DNA from: an uncultured Arachnia sp. | Lineage (GTDB): Bacteria > Actinomycetota > Actinomycetes > Propionibacteriales > Propionibacteriaceae | DNA length: 64,000 nucleotides | Direction of reading: 5' to 3' | Assembly (NCBI GenBank): GCA_947499145.1 | Contig: CANMNB010000012.1 | Coordinates: 146,228-210,227 of the forward strand | Shown here: piece by piece, positions 42,237 through 50,121 of the stretch | Layout of the letters: the number at the start of each line of letters is the position of its first letter | How positions within the stretch are numbered: position 1 is the stretch's first letter | The notes under the pieces: model-generated | The model's database searches: none | What the model was told of the DNA's origin: nothing | Seen by the model: only the letters and a program-made list of their open reading frames with translations | Position numbers and translations under genes: made by a program

Positions 42237-42278
42237 CTGGCACATTTGTGCTGGTCTTTCGTCCACGAAGTGACAGCC
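42237..42278. repeat. Family B repeat, copy 2 (degraded)
   Basis: CTGGCACATTTGTGCTGGTCTTTCGTC matches CTGTCACATCTGTGCTGGTCTTCCGTC at 22283 with few changes; the right arm is eroded. It lies 5 nt past the stop of the HNH gene on the minus strand. Confidence 0.6.
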
Positions 42279-42283
42279 AAGCG

Positions 42284-42643
42284 TTAGTCCTCGGTGCTTT
42301 GCGCGGACGTGAGGCGAGCCCCCATCTGCCAGTGGCGGAGCAGGAACGCCTGCTCGTCGAGTCGCTTGCGGCGCAGCCAGCCGATGACCTCGTGGTCGCA
42401 CTTGCTGGTGTTGCAGCTGCGGCAGGCGGGCACGACATTGTCGAGGGTGTACCGGCCGCCGCGGGAGATGGGGATGACGCAGTCCTTCTGCAGCGGGACC
42501 CCCACGGCGCCGCAGTAGGCGCATCCACCCCAGCCTTCACGGATGGCGGCCCACTGGGCCGGCGTGAGGTCCTGGACCTTGCCGCCCAGCCGCCGCTTGC
42601 GACGTCGCGCGGCGCGCTGCTTCATCGTCCGGGGAGCAGCCAT
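42284..42643 (-). CDS. HNH endonuclease-like protein
   Basis: 119 residues: a very basic N-terminus (MKQRAARRRKRRLGGKV), then the HNH module with two zinc knuckles, CAYCGAVGVPLQKDCVIPISRGGRYTLDNVVPACRSCNTSKCD. The first His of the usual HNH triad is replaced: DCVIPIS stands where DHIIPxS or DHVxP is normal, so nuclease activity is doubtful; the distal N (DNVVPAC) is present. Some HNH proteins of this size nick DNA or work with phage terminases; here it stands alone between a lipoprotein and carbamate kinase. Confidence 0.8.
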   Translation of the reverse strand: MAAPRTMKQRAARRRKRRLGGKVQDLTPAQWAAIREGWGGCAYCGAVGVPLQKDCVIPISRGGRYTLDNVVPACRSCNTSKCDHEVIGWLRRKRLDEQAFLLRHWQMGARLTSAQSTED

Positions 42644-42815
42644 GGAAACAGCCTAGGCAGAAGCGCTGACCGGCATCGTCCGGACACGCTCCATTCCGCT
42701 TCTGAGACCGGCGAGCCGAGCAGAGGGCGCGCCGCTTGGGGTACCCCACGAGCTTGTCGTCGTCGAAGACGGGCAATCGCCTCTCGGCGGCACGCGAATC
42801 TGGTAATCCGGATAC

Positions 42816-43748
42816 ATGCGCATCGTCCTGGCCCTCGGAGGGAACGCGCTCACCGGAGTCAATGAATCGGTCAGCGAGGAGCACCAGATCGCGGCTGTGG
42901 AGGCCGCGGCCACCCAGGTGGCCGAGCTCGTCGCCCACGGACACCAGGTGCTGCTGTCCCACGGAAACGGTCCCCAGGTCGGCGACATCCTGGCGAGGAA
43001 CGACACCACCGCCCATTCCCTCTCCCCCATCCCTCTCGACTGGTGCGTCGCGAACACACAGGGCTCCATGGGTTTCATTCTCCTCAACGCCCTCGACGGG
43101 GCGCTCAACGAGCGCGGCCTCGACATCTCCCCCACCGTGGTCGTCTCGCGCACGGTCGTCGAACCCGACGACCCAGCCTTCAGTGCCCCCACCAAGCCGA
43201 TTGGTCGGCACGTCGACGTCGAGACCGCGGAGCGACTGATCAGACACGGCCAGACGTGGGTGGACGATGGCAAGGCGGGATGGCGACGCGTCGTCCCCAG
43301 CCCGCGGCCGCTGCGAATCATCGAGGCACCCGCCATTTCCGCACTCCTCGACGCCGGGTTCCTCGTCGTCAGCGGCGGCGGCGGAGGCATCCCCGTCGTC
43401 GAGCAATCGGCCGGCCACTACGTCGGCGTCGAGGCGGTCATCGACAAGGACCTGAACTCGGTCCTCCTGGCTAACCAGATCTCTGCCGACGCCCTTGTCC
43501 TCGCCACCAACGTCGACAACGCGTGGCTGGACTGGGGTACCGACGACGCCCGAGCGATCGGCGAGGTCGACGTGCGCACCATGCGGCAGTACCAGGCCGA
43601 CGGCCAGTTCCCCGCCGGCTCGATGGGCCCGAAGGTCGACGCGGTCTGCTCCTTCGTCGAGTCGACGGGTGGTCGCGGCATCATCACGCGCCTGGAGAAG
43701 ATCACCAACGCGGTTGCCGGCAACGCCGGGACGATCGTCACGCCCTAG
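42816..43748 (+). CDS. arcC: Carbamate kinase
   Basis: 310 residues with the family order: MRIVLALGGNALTG, LLSHGNGPQVGDILARND, LDWCVANTQGSMGF, GWRRVVPSPRPLRIIEAPAI, VVSGGGGGIPVVEQ, EAVIDKDLNSVLLAN, and FPAGSMGPKVDAVCSFVE. It makes ATP from carbamoyl phosphate and ADP, usually in the arginine deiminase pathway; arcA/arcB are not in the window. No ribosome site is visible; TAATCC lies just before, so a leaderless start is possible but weak. Its TAG stop shares CTAG with the convergent GH2 stop. Confidence 0.92.
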   Translation: MRIVLALGGNALTGVNESVSEEHQIAAVEAAATQVAELVAHGHQVLLSHGNGPQVGDILARNDTTAHSLSPIPLDWCVANTQGSMGFILLNALDGALNERGLDISPTVVVSRTVVEPDDPAFSAPTKPIGRHVDVETAERLIRHGQTWVDDGKAGWRRVVPSPRPLRIIEAPAISALLDAGFLVVSGGGGGIPVVEQSAGHYVGVEAVIDKDLNSVLLANQISADALVLATNVDNAWLDWGTDDARAIGEVDVRTMRQYQADGQFPAGSMGPKVDAVCSFVESTGGRGIITRLEKITNAVAGNAGTIVTP

Positions 43749-46729
43749 GAGTCCACCTCCAGCGTGAACCCGAAGCTCGCCATCCTCGGCCACAGCTGGT
43801 ACTGCGGCATGACGTCGGAACCGCAGGACCGGCTGCCCAGGCCGTGCTGGAACGCGTCGAGGTACAGGTGCAGCCCCCGGCTCTCCGGCAGTTCGTGCTG
43901 GTGCAGGGCCGCCGTGAGCTCGTGGGCGTCGTGGCGCAGTAGCGAGAAGCCCGGGAGGTCCGGCCCGAAGGCGCCGACCCGAAGACCGTTCCCCGAGCCG
44001 CTGATCTCGAGCCGTCGCAGCGCCTCCCGATGTCCCGTCTCCTGCGGCACCGCGTAGGGGAACGCCAGGTCGTCGATCGCGGACTCGTGAGCACCGACCA
44101 TCGACGCGGACCGGGAGTCGGCGTACGCTTCCCCCGGGCCGCCGCCTAACCAGCTGGCCCGGGGGAAGTCCCCCGGCAGCATGAGGTGGAACCCGATCCG
44201 CGGCCATGTGACGTCGGTTCGGGGACGGATGGGCGCGACCAGCACCTGACAACCAGCCCCGTCGCCAACGCGCCGCCAGCGGTAGGTGACCTCCGCGCCG
44301 TGGCGCCCCTGCGCCGCGATGAGCCGCTCCACGACGACGAACTCGTCGCCCTCGACGTCGGCCCGCACCGTGCGGCGCATGAGCCGGTCGAGGCCCTGCG
44401 CCCGCCACCGGGCCGCCGAGCTCGGGCCGTCGACGCCGTAGCCGCGGGTGGCGGTGTAGTCGCCGATCTCGAGCGAGCCGAAGCCGGTCAGCGAGTCGTT
44501 CTCCGTGGGGGCGCGCCACAGCTCGACGCCGGACTCCCCCACCTCGAGACCGCCGATGGACAGCACCCGCCCGGATCGGGAGAGCCGCACCGGACCCACC
44601 TCGACGACGTCGCCCACCGTCGGGGCGCCTGCCGCGGGCGGCAGCAACGGGGTGGCGTGGTCGTCGAGGCGCACCTGCGCCGTCGTGACCGCGAAGCCCG
44701 CCTCGCACCAGGGGCGTGGCTCGCGCTCCCGGACGGTGACGGTGAGCCAGGAGTCGCGCTCGGTGGACGCGTCGGCCGGGAGATCCGGCAGAGGGACGGT
44801 CGTCTCATCACCGGCCGCGACGGCCGGGACAGGGAGCTCGCCGCTCGCGCGCTGGACGCCGTCGACCTCCCAGCTCCAGGTGAACGCGTAGGCGGAGGTT
44901 TCGACGTCGTGTTGGCGGTTGCGCACGGCGACGCCGTCGCGGGTCACGGTGAGGACCACGGGGCTGTAGACCTGCTTGACCTCGGCCATCGCGGGCGACG
45001 GGCGGCCGTCGGAGTGGACCAGACCGTCCATGATGAAGCTGCCGTCGTGCGGGTTCTCCCCGAAGTCGCCGCCGTAGGCGAAGAAGGGCGTGCCGTCCGG
45101 CGTCGTGGTGCGGATCCCGTGGTCGCGCCACTCCCAGATGAAGCCGCCGTGCCAGTCGTCGAGCCGCTCGAACTCGGCGACGTAGTCGGCCAGCGCGCCG
45201 GGACCGTTGCCCATGGCGTGCGCGTACTCGCACAGCACCTTGGGCTTGTCGAGGAAGCGGGTGGACTGAGACGGTCGCGGGCTGAGCGACGCCGACGTCC
45301 CGGCGGAGATGTCCCCCAGGTCCGGGATCGGGGCGTACATGCGGGAGACGATGTCGGAGTAGGACGCCTCATAGTCGCCCTCGTAGTGGACGGGCCTCGA
45401 CGGGTCGAGCGTGTGGGCCGCCTCCGCCATCGCTGCCAGGTTGGCGCCGGTCCCCGACTCGTTGCCGAGGCTCCAGCAGATCACCGACGGGTGGTTCTTG
45501 TCGCGATCGATGGTGCGGCGCATCCGGTCCACCAGGTTGCCCCGCCACTCCGGGTCCTCGGAGGGGTTGCCCTCCCAGCCGTAGCGCTCGAAGGCGTGGG
45601 TCTCGAGGTCGCACTCGTCCATCACCCAGAAGCCCAGCTCGTCGGTCAGCTCCAAGAGGCGGGGGTGGGGCGGGTAGTGGCTGGTGCGGATGGCGTTGAT
45701 GTTGTGCTGCTTCATCAGCAGCAGACCCGCCCGTGCGGCGTCCTCGTCGAAGACGCGTCCGCGGTCGGGGTCGTACTCGTGGCGGTTGACACCGGCGATG
45801 CGGATCTGGCGGCCGTTGACGAGCCAGCGGTTGCCGTCGATGCGCACGGTGCGGTAGCCCACGCGCGACTCGATCGTCTCCGCGACGTTGCTCAGCCGCA
45901 GGTCGTACAGGTGGGGCCGGTCGGGGCTCCACGGGGTGACGTCGTCGATGGTGATGGGGGCGACGTCGTCGGCCGTCTCCCAGGTGACCGCCACTCCTGC
46001 GTCGGGCAGCTCCAGCGTGACCGGGAAGGAGGCGTCGCGCAGCCGCACGTCCAGGGTGCCACGGCCGGTGGTGTGGTCGAAGTCCGCCAGGACGGTGTAG
46101 TCCTCGATGCCGTTCACCGGTCGCCCGACCAACGTCACCTCACGGTAGATGCCCGGCAGCCACCACTGGTCCTGGTCCTCGACGTAGGTCTGCGCGGACC
46201 ACTGGGCGACGCGCACGTGGACGACGTTGCGGCCGGGCCGCACGACGTCGGTGACGTCCAGCTCGGTGGCCAGGCGGGAGCCCCGGACCACTCCGACGTG
46301 CTGACCGTTGAGGGTGACGATGCCGAGGGACTCGACGCCGTCGAAGCGCAGGCGGATGGAGCGGAGGTCGGCCCAGTCGGCGGGGAGGTCGAACTCGCGG
46401 CGGTAGTCGCCGATCCCGTTCTCGTCCGGCACCGCGGGCGGGTCCATCGGGATGGGCAGCTGGACGTTGGTGTAGATCGGGCGGCCATAACGGCCCTGCT
46501 CGTCCAGCACCCAGTGGGCGGGGACCTGCTGCGTGTCCCAGCCGCTGTCGTCGAAGTCCTCGACGTCGCAGCCGTCCGGGGCGTCCGCCAGCCGGGAGGC
46601 GTGGTGGAAGCGCCACGCGCCGTTGAGGTCCAGCCGCCACTCCTCCCGGCGACGCCAGGAGCGCGGCCGGACGCCGTCGCCCGGCGCGACGTCGGTGAGA
46701 GCGTGGAGCGTGAGGTCACGAAGAGACAT
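43745..46729 (-). CDS. lacZ: GH2 beta-galactosidase (LacZ-type)
   Basis: 994 residues, the LacZ size. Five domains: jelly-roll (LNGAWRFHHASRL... YTNVQLPIPMDPP), Ig-like, TIM barrel with acid/base Glu in CWSLGNESGTG and nucleophile Glu in VLCEYAHAMGNGPG, a second Ig-like domain, and the C-terminal supersandwich (VELWRAPTENDSLTG; WLGGGPGEAYADSRSAS). It hydrolyses lactose or beta-galactosides in the cytoplasm. Nothing near it imports lactose. It is divergent from the CaCA gene across a structured intergenic region. Confidence 0.93.
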   Translation of the reverse strand: MSLRDLTLHALTDVAPGDGVRPRSWRRREEWRLDLNGAWRFHHASRLADAPDGCDVEDFDDSGWDTQQVPAHWVLDEQGRYGRPIYTNVQLPIPMDPPAVPDENGIGDYRREFDLPADWADLRSIRLRFDGVESLGIVTLNGQHVGVVRGSRLATELDVTDVVRPGRNVVHVRVAQWSAQTYVEDQDQWWLPGIYREVTLVGRPVNGIEDYTVLADFDHTTGRGTLDVRLRDASFPVTLELPDAGVAVTWETADDVAPITIDDVTPWSPDRPHLYDLRLSNVAETIESRVGYRTVRIDGNRWLVNGRQIRIAGVNRHEYDPDRGRVFDEDAARAGLLLMKQHNINAIRTSHYPPHPRLLELTDELGFWVMDECDLETHAFERYGWEGNPSEDPEWRGNLVDRMRRTIDRDKNHPSVICWSLGNESGTGANLAAMAEAAHTLDPSRPVHYEGDYEASYSDIVSRMYAPIPDLGDISAGTSASLSPRPSQSTRFLDKPKVLCEYAHAMGNGPGALADYVAEFERLDDWHGGFIWEWRDHGIRTTTPDGTPFFAYGGDFGENPHDGSFIMDGLVHSDGRPSPAMAEVKQVYSPVVLTVTRDGVAVRNRQHDVETSAYAFTWSWEVDGVQRASGELPVPAVAAGDETTVPLPDLPADASTERDSWLTVTVREREPRPWCEAGFAVTTAQVRLDDHATPLLPPAAGAPTVGDVVEVGPVRLSRSGRVLSIGGLEVGESGVELWRAPTENDSLTGFGSLEIGDYTATRGYGVDGPSSAARWRAQGLDRLMRRTVRADVEGDEFVVVERLIAAQGRHGAEVTYRWRRVGDGAGCQVLVAPIRPRTDVTWPRIGFHLMLPGDFPRASWLGGGPGEAYADSRSASMVGAHESAIDDLAFPYAVPQETGHREALRRLEISGSGNGLRVGAFGPDLPGFSLLRHDAHELTAALHQHELPESRGLHLYLDAFQHGLGSRSCGSDVMPQYQLWPRMASFGFTLEVDS

Positions 46730-46794
46730 GCCAGCGATTTCCTATCGGTCGGCCCAGTTCCCTCAGCACCGTATCCCACCCCGATCCGCCGGGT

Positions 46795-46875
46795 GCGTAC
46801 ACGAAGGGGGCCGAATGGAGCCAGGCATGGACGCATCGTCCGCGCCGGTGCGAATCCGGCCCCTTTCGTGCACGC
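46795..46875. ncRNA. Structured 81-nt intergenic element (long hairpin with inner stem)
   Basis: GCGTACACGAAGGGGGCCG and CGGCCCCTTTCGTGCACGC pair over 19 positions with one mismatch and one G-U. Inside, GGACG-cat-CGTCC makes a second hairpin, and GCCGG-tgcgaat-CCGGC resembles a tRNA T arm. It lies between the divergent GH2 and CaCA genes; a riboswitch, small RNA or mobile repeat are all possible. Part of it recurs at 48969-49003. I could not match it to a known RNA family. Confidence 0.45.
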
Positions 46876-46961
46876 CACCACCGCCAAGACGAGCTCAGTC
46901 ACGCCTGTGAGGCCGGCGACGCCGGAGTAACGTCGGCACCACACGCATTGGTAGGTGCCCC

Positions 46962-47999
46962 ATGCCTGACGCCGCCGCCATCCTGGCGTTCATCGCGTGT
47001 GCCGTCGCGATCTTCTACGCCGGCGGGCGGCTGTCCCACTACGGAGATCGCATCGCCGACCTGAGCGGCTGGGGCCGTGCATGGGTGGGCCTCATCCTCA
47101 TGGCATCGGTGACGTCCCTGCCCGAGCTCATCGTCGGCATCAGCTCCGCTGCCATCGTGGGATCACCCGACCTCGCCGTCGGCGACGTCCTCGGCAGCTG
47201 TGCGCTCAACCTGCTCATCCTGGCCACCCTGGACGCCTTCGTGCCGCGCCGCCGGCTCTTCGGGCTGGCCTCCCACTCCCACGTCATGGCCGCCGCCCTC
47301 GGGATCGTGCTGCTCGCCACCGTCGGGGTGGGCATCCTCACCGGCGACGCCTTCGCGCTCACCCCGTGGCTCGGTCTCTCGTCGGTGGTGTTCCTCACCC
47401 TCTACGTGGGGTCCGTGCGACTGATCTTCCGGCATGGTCGGGGGATCCCACCGTCGTTGGAGGTCCAGCCGCCCCTCGACGAGGCCCTCGACCCGCGCGA
47501 CGCCGACACCGCCGGACTGAGCCTGCGCCAGGCCGCCGTTCGCTACGCGGGGTTCGCCGCGGTCGTCGTCGTGGCGGCCGTGATCCTGCCACAGGCTGCC
47601 GAAGTCATCGCTCGTATGACGGGTCTGCAGGAGTCATTCGTCGGGACGGTGTTCCTGGCGCTGTCGACGTCGCTGCCAGAGGTGGCGGTGTCGCTGGCCG
47701 CGATCCGAATGGGCGCCTTCGACTTGGCCGTGGGCAACATCCTGGGATCCAACCTCTTCAACATCCTCATCCTCGCCATCGACGACCTGGCCTACACCGA
47801 CGGCCTCCTGCTCGCCGACGCATCACCCAATCACCTCTTGACCGTGCTGGCGACCGTCTCCATGTCGGCCATCGCGATCATTGGGCTCACGTACTCGACG
47901 GCCACGCACAAGCGCTTCCTGCTGGCCGGCGACGCGGCACTGATGCTGCTCGTCTACGGCGGCAACGCGGTGATGCTGTTCACGCTCCAGCTCGCGTGA
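46962..47999 (+). CDS. CaCA-family sodium/calcium-type cation exchanger
   Basis: 345 residues with about ten helices and the duplicated alpha-repeats of the family: SVTSLPELIVGISSAAIVGSPDLAVGDVLGSCALNLLIL in the first half and LSTSLPEVAVSLAAIRMGAFDLAVGNILGSNLFNILIL in the second. The acidic residues in SLPE of both repeats are the cation ligands. It should export Ca2+ or a similar cation against Na+ or H+. TAGGTG is a weak ribosome site. The preceding structured element might control it. Confidence 0.88.
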   Translation: MPDAAAILAFIACAVAIFYAGGRLSHYGDRIADLSGWGRAWVGLILMASVTSLPELIVGISSAAIVGSPDLAVGDVLGSCALNLLILATLDAFVPRRRLFGLASHSHVMAAALGIVLLATVGVGILTGDAFALTPWLGLSSVVFLTLYVGSVRLIFRHGRGIPPSLEVQPPLDEALDPRDADTAGLSLRQAAVRYAGFAAVVVVAAVILPQAAEVIARMTGLQESFVGTVFLALSTSLPEVAVSLAAIRMGAFDLAVGNILGSNLFNILILAIDDLAYTDGLLLADASPNHLLTVLATVSMSAIAIIGLTYSTATHKRFLLAGDAALMLLVYGGNAVMLFTLQLA

Positions 48000-48141
48000 T
48001 TCGCACTGGGCCTCGTCGCCGGCGAAGGGTGTGGCGAGCGCAACCGGACGCCGTGCGTTTGCATGACCACAGCGAATGAGGGAGTGTGGAGATTGTTCGA
48101 GGCGCGTGCGCACCCGCCCTCCGGGGTGGCCGTGGGCGTCA

Positions 48142-48162
48142 CGACCGGCCCCGAGCCGGTCG
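48142..48162 (+). promoter_or_regulatory. Leader hairpin before the HesB-like gene
   Basis: CGACCGGC and GCCGGTCG form a perfect 8-bp stem with a 5-nt loop, 25 nt upstream of the ATG at 48188. It could protect or regulate the short mRNA. The rest of the 188-bp gap shows nothing clear. Confidence 0.4.
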
Positions 48163-48187
48163 CCGCATCGACGAATGGAGAAGACCC

Positions 48188-48475
48188 ATGCTGAACGTCA
48201 CCGAGGAAGCCCAGGCCGTCGTCAAGGGCCTGACATCCCAGGAGGGCATGCCCGAGACCGCTGGTCTCCGGCTTTCCCTGGCCGATGACCAGTCCGAGCT
48301 CCGGTTGGCCCTCGTGCCGCAACCAGAGCCGACCGATCAGGCCGTTCCCAGCACCCAGGCGCCGGTCTACCTGGCCGAGGAAACCGTCCCAGTGCTGGCC
48401 GACCAGACCCTGGACGCGGCGCAGACCCCCGAGGGTGTCGGCTTCACGCTGCAGCCGCAGCAGCCGACCGTCTGA
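48188..48475 (+). CDS. Small HesB/IscA-like protein lacking cysteines
   Basis: 95 residues, from ATG with TGGAGAAG upstream. MLNVTEEAQAVVKGLTSQEGMPETAGLRLSLADDQSELRLALVPQPEPTDQAVPS has the strand order of the HesB/IscA fold (compare LTxxAxxxI and the GLRL strand), as in small actinobacterial proteins often misnamed adhesin. No Cys is present at all, so it cannot carry an Fe-S cluster in the A-type manner. Function unknown. Confidence 0.6.
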   Translation: MLNVTEEAQAVVKGLTSQEGMPETAGLRLSLADDQSELRLALVPQPEPTDQAVPSTQAPVYLAEETVPVLADQTLDAAQTPEGVGFTLQPQQPTV

Positions 48476-48493
48476 GAAGACGCAACGCAGCAC

Positions 48494-48530
48494 CGACGGC
48501 TGTCAGACCCACAGGGTCCGGCGGCCGTCG
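48494..48530 (+). terminator. Hairpin terminator after the HesB-like gene
   Basis: CGACGGC and GCCGTCG enclose an inner stem GACCC-aca-GGGTC. It starts 18 nt after the stop and precedes the minus-strand remnant. Confidence 0.55.
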
Positions 48531-48584
48531 TCGCGTCCAGGGGGCCTTGGCCTTCCTCGACGGTGTGTCGACCCCAACGTGCCT

Positions 48585-48965
48585 CTACGACTGATCAGCG
48601 GGGGTCCGTCCGAATCGAGCGTCGATGGTTTCCAGCAGCACCCGATCCACCTCCAGCTCGGCCGCACGCGGGCCGTCGCTGGATCGGAACCAGGATTGAG
48701 CAGCCCCGATGATCCGTTGCGCGGCATCATCCTCCGACAGGTCGGACGTGTCGACGACGAGGTCGTAGCTGCCCTCGTCGCCCCAGTTCTCTCCGTAGTA
48801 GCGGCGGACGAAACGCGTCTTTGTGTCCGCGTCGCGCTCCACCATCTCCCGGGCGACGCCCTGGGAGACCTTGTTGTCCTCCATGACCCGCTTGACCCTG
48901 AGCTCCTCGGGCGCCGTCACCAGCACGTTGAAGACATCCGAATACCCCTTCAGGGCGGCGAATCT
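48585..48965 (-). pseudogene. Truncated cytidylate-kinase-like gene (C-terminal half)
   Basis: The frame encodes LKGYSDVFNVLVTAPEELRVKRVMEDNKVSQGVAREMVERDADTKTRFVRRYYGENWGDEGSYDLVVDTSDL, the C-terminal half of the cytidylate-kinase-like family. The P-loop half (usually starting ITISRQYGSGG) is missing: upstream of LKGYSD the frame is replaced by repeat sequence and then by the LacI gene on the other strand. The fragment cannot bind ATP, so it is counted as a remnant of insertion or deletion. Confidence 0.75.
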
Positions 48966-49003
48966 GCACCGGTGTGGATGCGGCCCCCTTCGAGCACGCC
49001 GTC
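48966..49003. repeat. Partial copy of the 46.8-kb structured element at a gene truncation point
   Basis: GCACCGGTGTGGATGCGGCCCCCTTCGAGCACGCC aligns with GCGCCGGTGCGAATCCGGCCCCTTTCGTGCACGCC at 46842-46876 (about 80% identical). It begins exactly where the cytidylate-kinase-like homology stops. Confidence 0.65.
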
Positions 49004-49116
49004 CCGTCCAGATGGACTTCCGCCACGTCGGTGGGGCCGGTGTCGTCGCCGTCGTCGGCATCCCGGCACGGTCGGTGCTTCTCCAGGGAATAGACTGCCC
49101 GACTATCCTGTCGGCC

Positions 49117-50121
49117 ATGGCTACGATGCGTGACGTGGCGGCACTCGCCGGCGTGTCGATCAAGACGGTGTCACGCGTCGTCAATGGGGAGCCCCACACG
49201 AGTCGCGCAGTCATCGACAAGGTCCATGCCGCCGCAGACCAGCTGGGCTGGACCCCCAACTCCAACGCCCGCAATCTGCGCACAGGGCGCACCGGCGTGA
49301 TCGCCATCGCCGCCACGGGGTTGCGCCGCCCCACCACGGCTCAGCTCGTGGAAGTCCTCGTGGAGGAGATTCGCCGCCGCGGGCTCGAGGCGACCGTCGA
49401 GCCGACGGAGCAGGACCCTCGTCGCATCGAGGAGATCCTCACCGCCATTGGAACCCACCACGACGGGGCCGTGCTCGTCCAACCGCCGGAGGTCCCCTTC
49501 ATGACGGGCCGCAGCCAACTCCCGGTGGTGGTGCTGCAGGGCTACGGCGCGGCTGTTCCCTTCGATCGAGTCGACGAGGATGTCGAGACGGCAGCGACCC
49601 TGGTCGCGCGACACCTCTCGCTCATGGGGCGCAGCAGGCCTGCCGTATTGGGTCGGGATCGTGGGACTGCCTTCGAGGAAGGTTCCAACGAAGGCGCTTC
49701 ACGCCTGCTGCTGGCGGCCCTGCAGAACTCGGGGATTCGAGTCCCTCATTTCGTGCCCATAGTCGACCAGCCCGACCGCCGTGCAGGACTGGCGGCGGCG
49801 GCCAGCGTGCTGAAGCAGTACCCGGACACCGACTCACTGATCTGCGCCAACGACGAAGTTGGCTTGGGTGCCTTGACGGCGTTGGAGTTGCGGGGAATTG
49901 CCTGCCCGGACCAGGTGGCAGTGGTGGGTCACGGCAACCTGATCGACAGCCGATTCGCTGTTCGGTCCCTCACCACGCTGGACCATCACCCACTCGACCT
50001 TGCTCGTGCAACACTTGACCTGCTTGCCGAGCGAATCTCGGGATCTGCCCCGACCACCGCCCGTGCTGTAACAATCCCCGTGACACTGTTGCGTCGCGAG
50101 TCGACCATGGGCAGGCGGTGA
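49117..50121 (+). CDS. LacI-family transcriptional regulator (first of a coupled pair)
   Basis: About 334 residues: MATMRDVAALAGVSIKTVSRVVNGEPHTSRAVIDKVHAAADQLGWTPNSNARNLRTGRTG is the LacI HTH plus hinge, then the sugar-binding domain (ICANDEVGLGALTALELRGIACPDQVAVVGHGNL). TATCCT lies 7 nt before the ATG without a ribosome site, so it is probably leaderless. The stop overlaps the next LacI gene (GTGA). Expected to repress the arabinoside locus downstream. Confidence 0.92.
   Translation: MATMRDVAALAGVSIKTVSRVVNGEPHTSRAVIDKVHAAADQLGWTPNSNARNLRTGRTGVIAIAATGLRRPTTAQLVEVLVEEIRRRGLEATVEPTEQDPRRIEEILTAIGTHHDGAVLVQPPEVPFMTGRSQLPVVVLQGYGAAVPFDRVDEDVETAATLVARHLSLMGRSRPAVLGRDRGTAFEEGSNEGASRLLLAALQNSGIRVPHFVPIVDQPDRRAGLAAAASVLKQYPDTDSLICANDEVGLGALTALELRGIACPDQVAVVGHGNLIDSRFAVRSLTTLDHHPLDLARATLDLLAERISGSAPTTARAVTIPVTLLRRESTMGRR

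Noticed and set aside
46800-46870. tRNA-like fold (GAAGGGG acceptor with CCCTTTC, T arm GCCGG-tgcgaat-CCGGC)
   Set aside because: Only about 65 nt separate the ends, there is no D arm or 7-nt anticodon loop, and the stem extends well past an acceptor stem.
49728-49750. tRNA T-arm-like GGGGATTCGAGTCCCTC
   Set aside because: It lies inside the LacI coding sequence (QNSGIRVPHF) and no acceptor, D or anticodon arm surrounds it.
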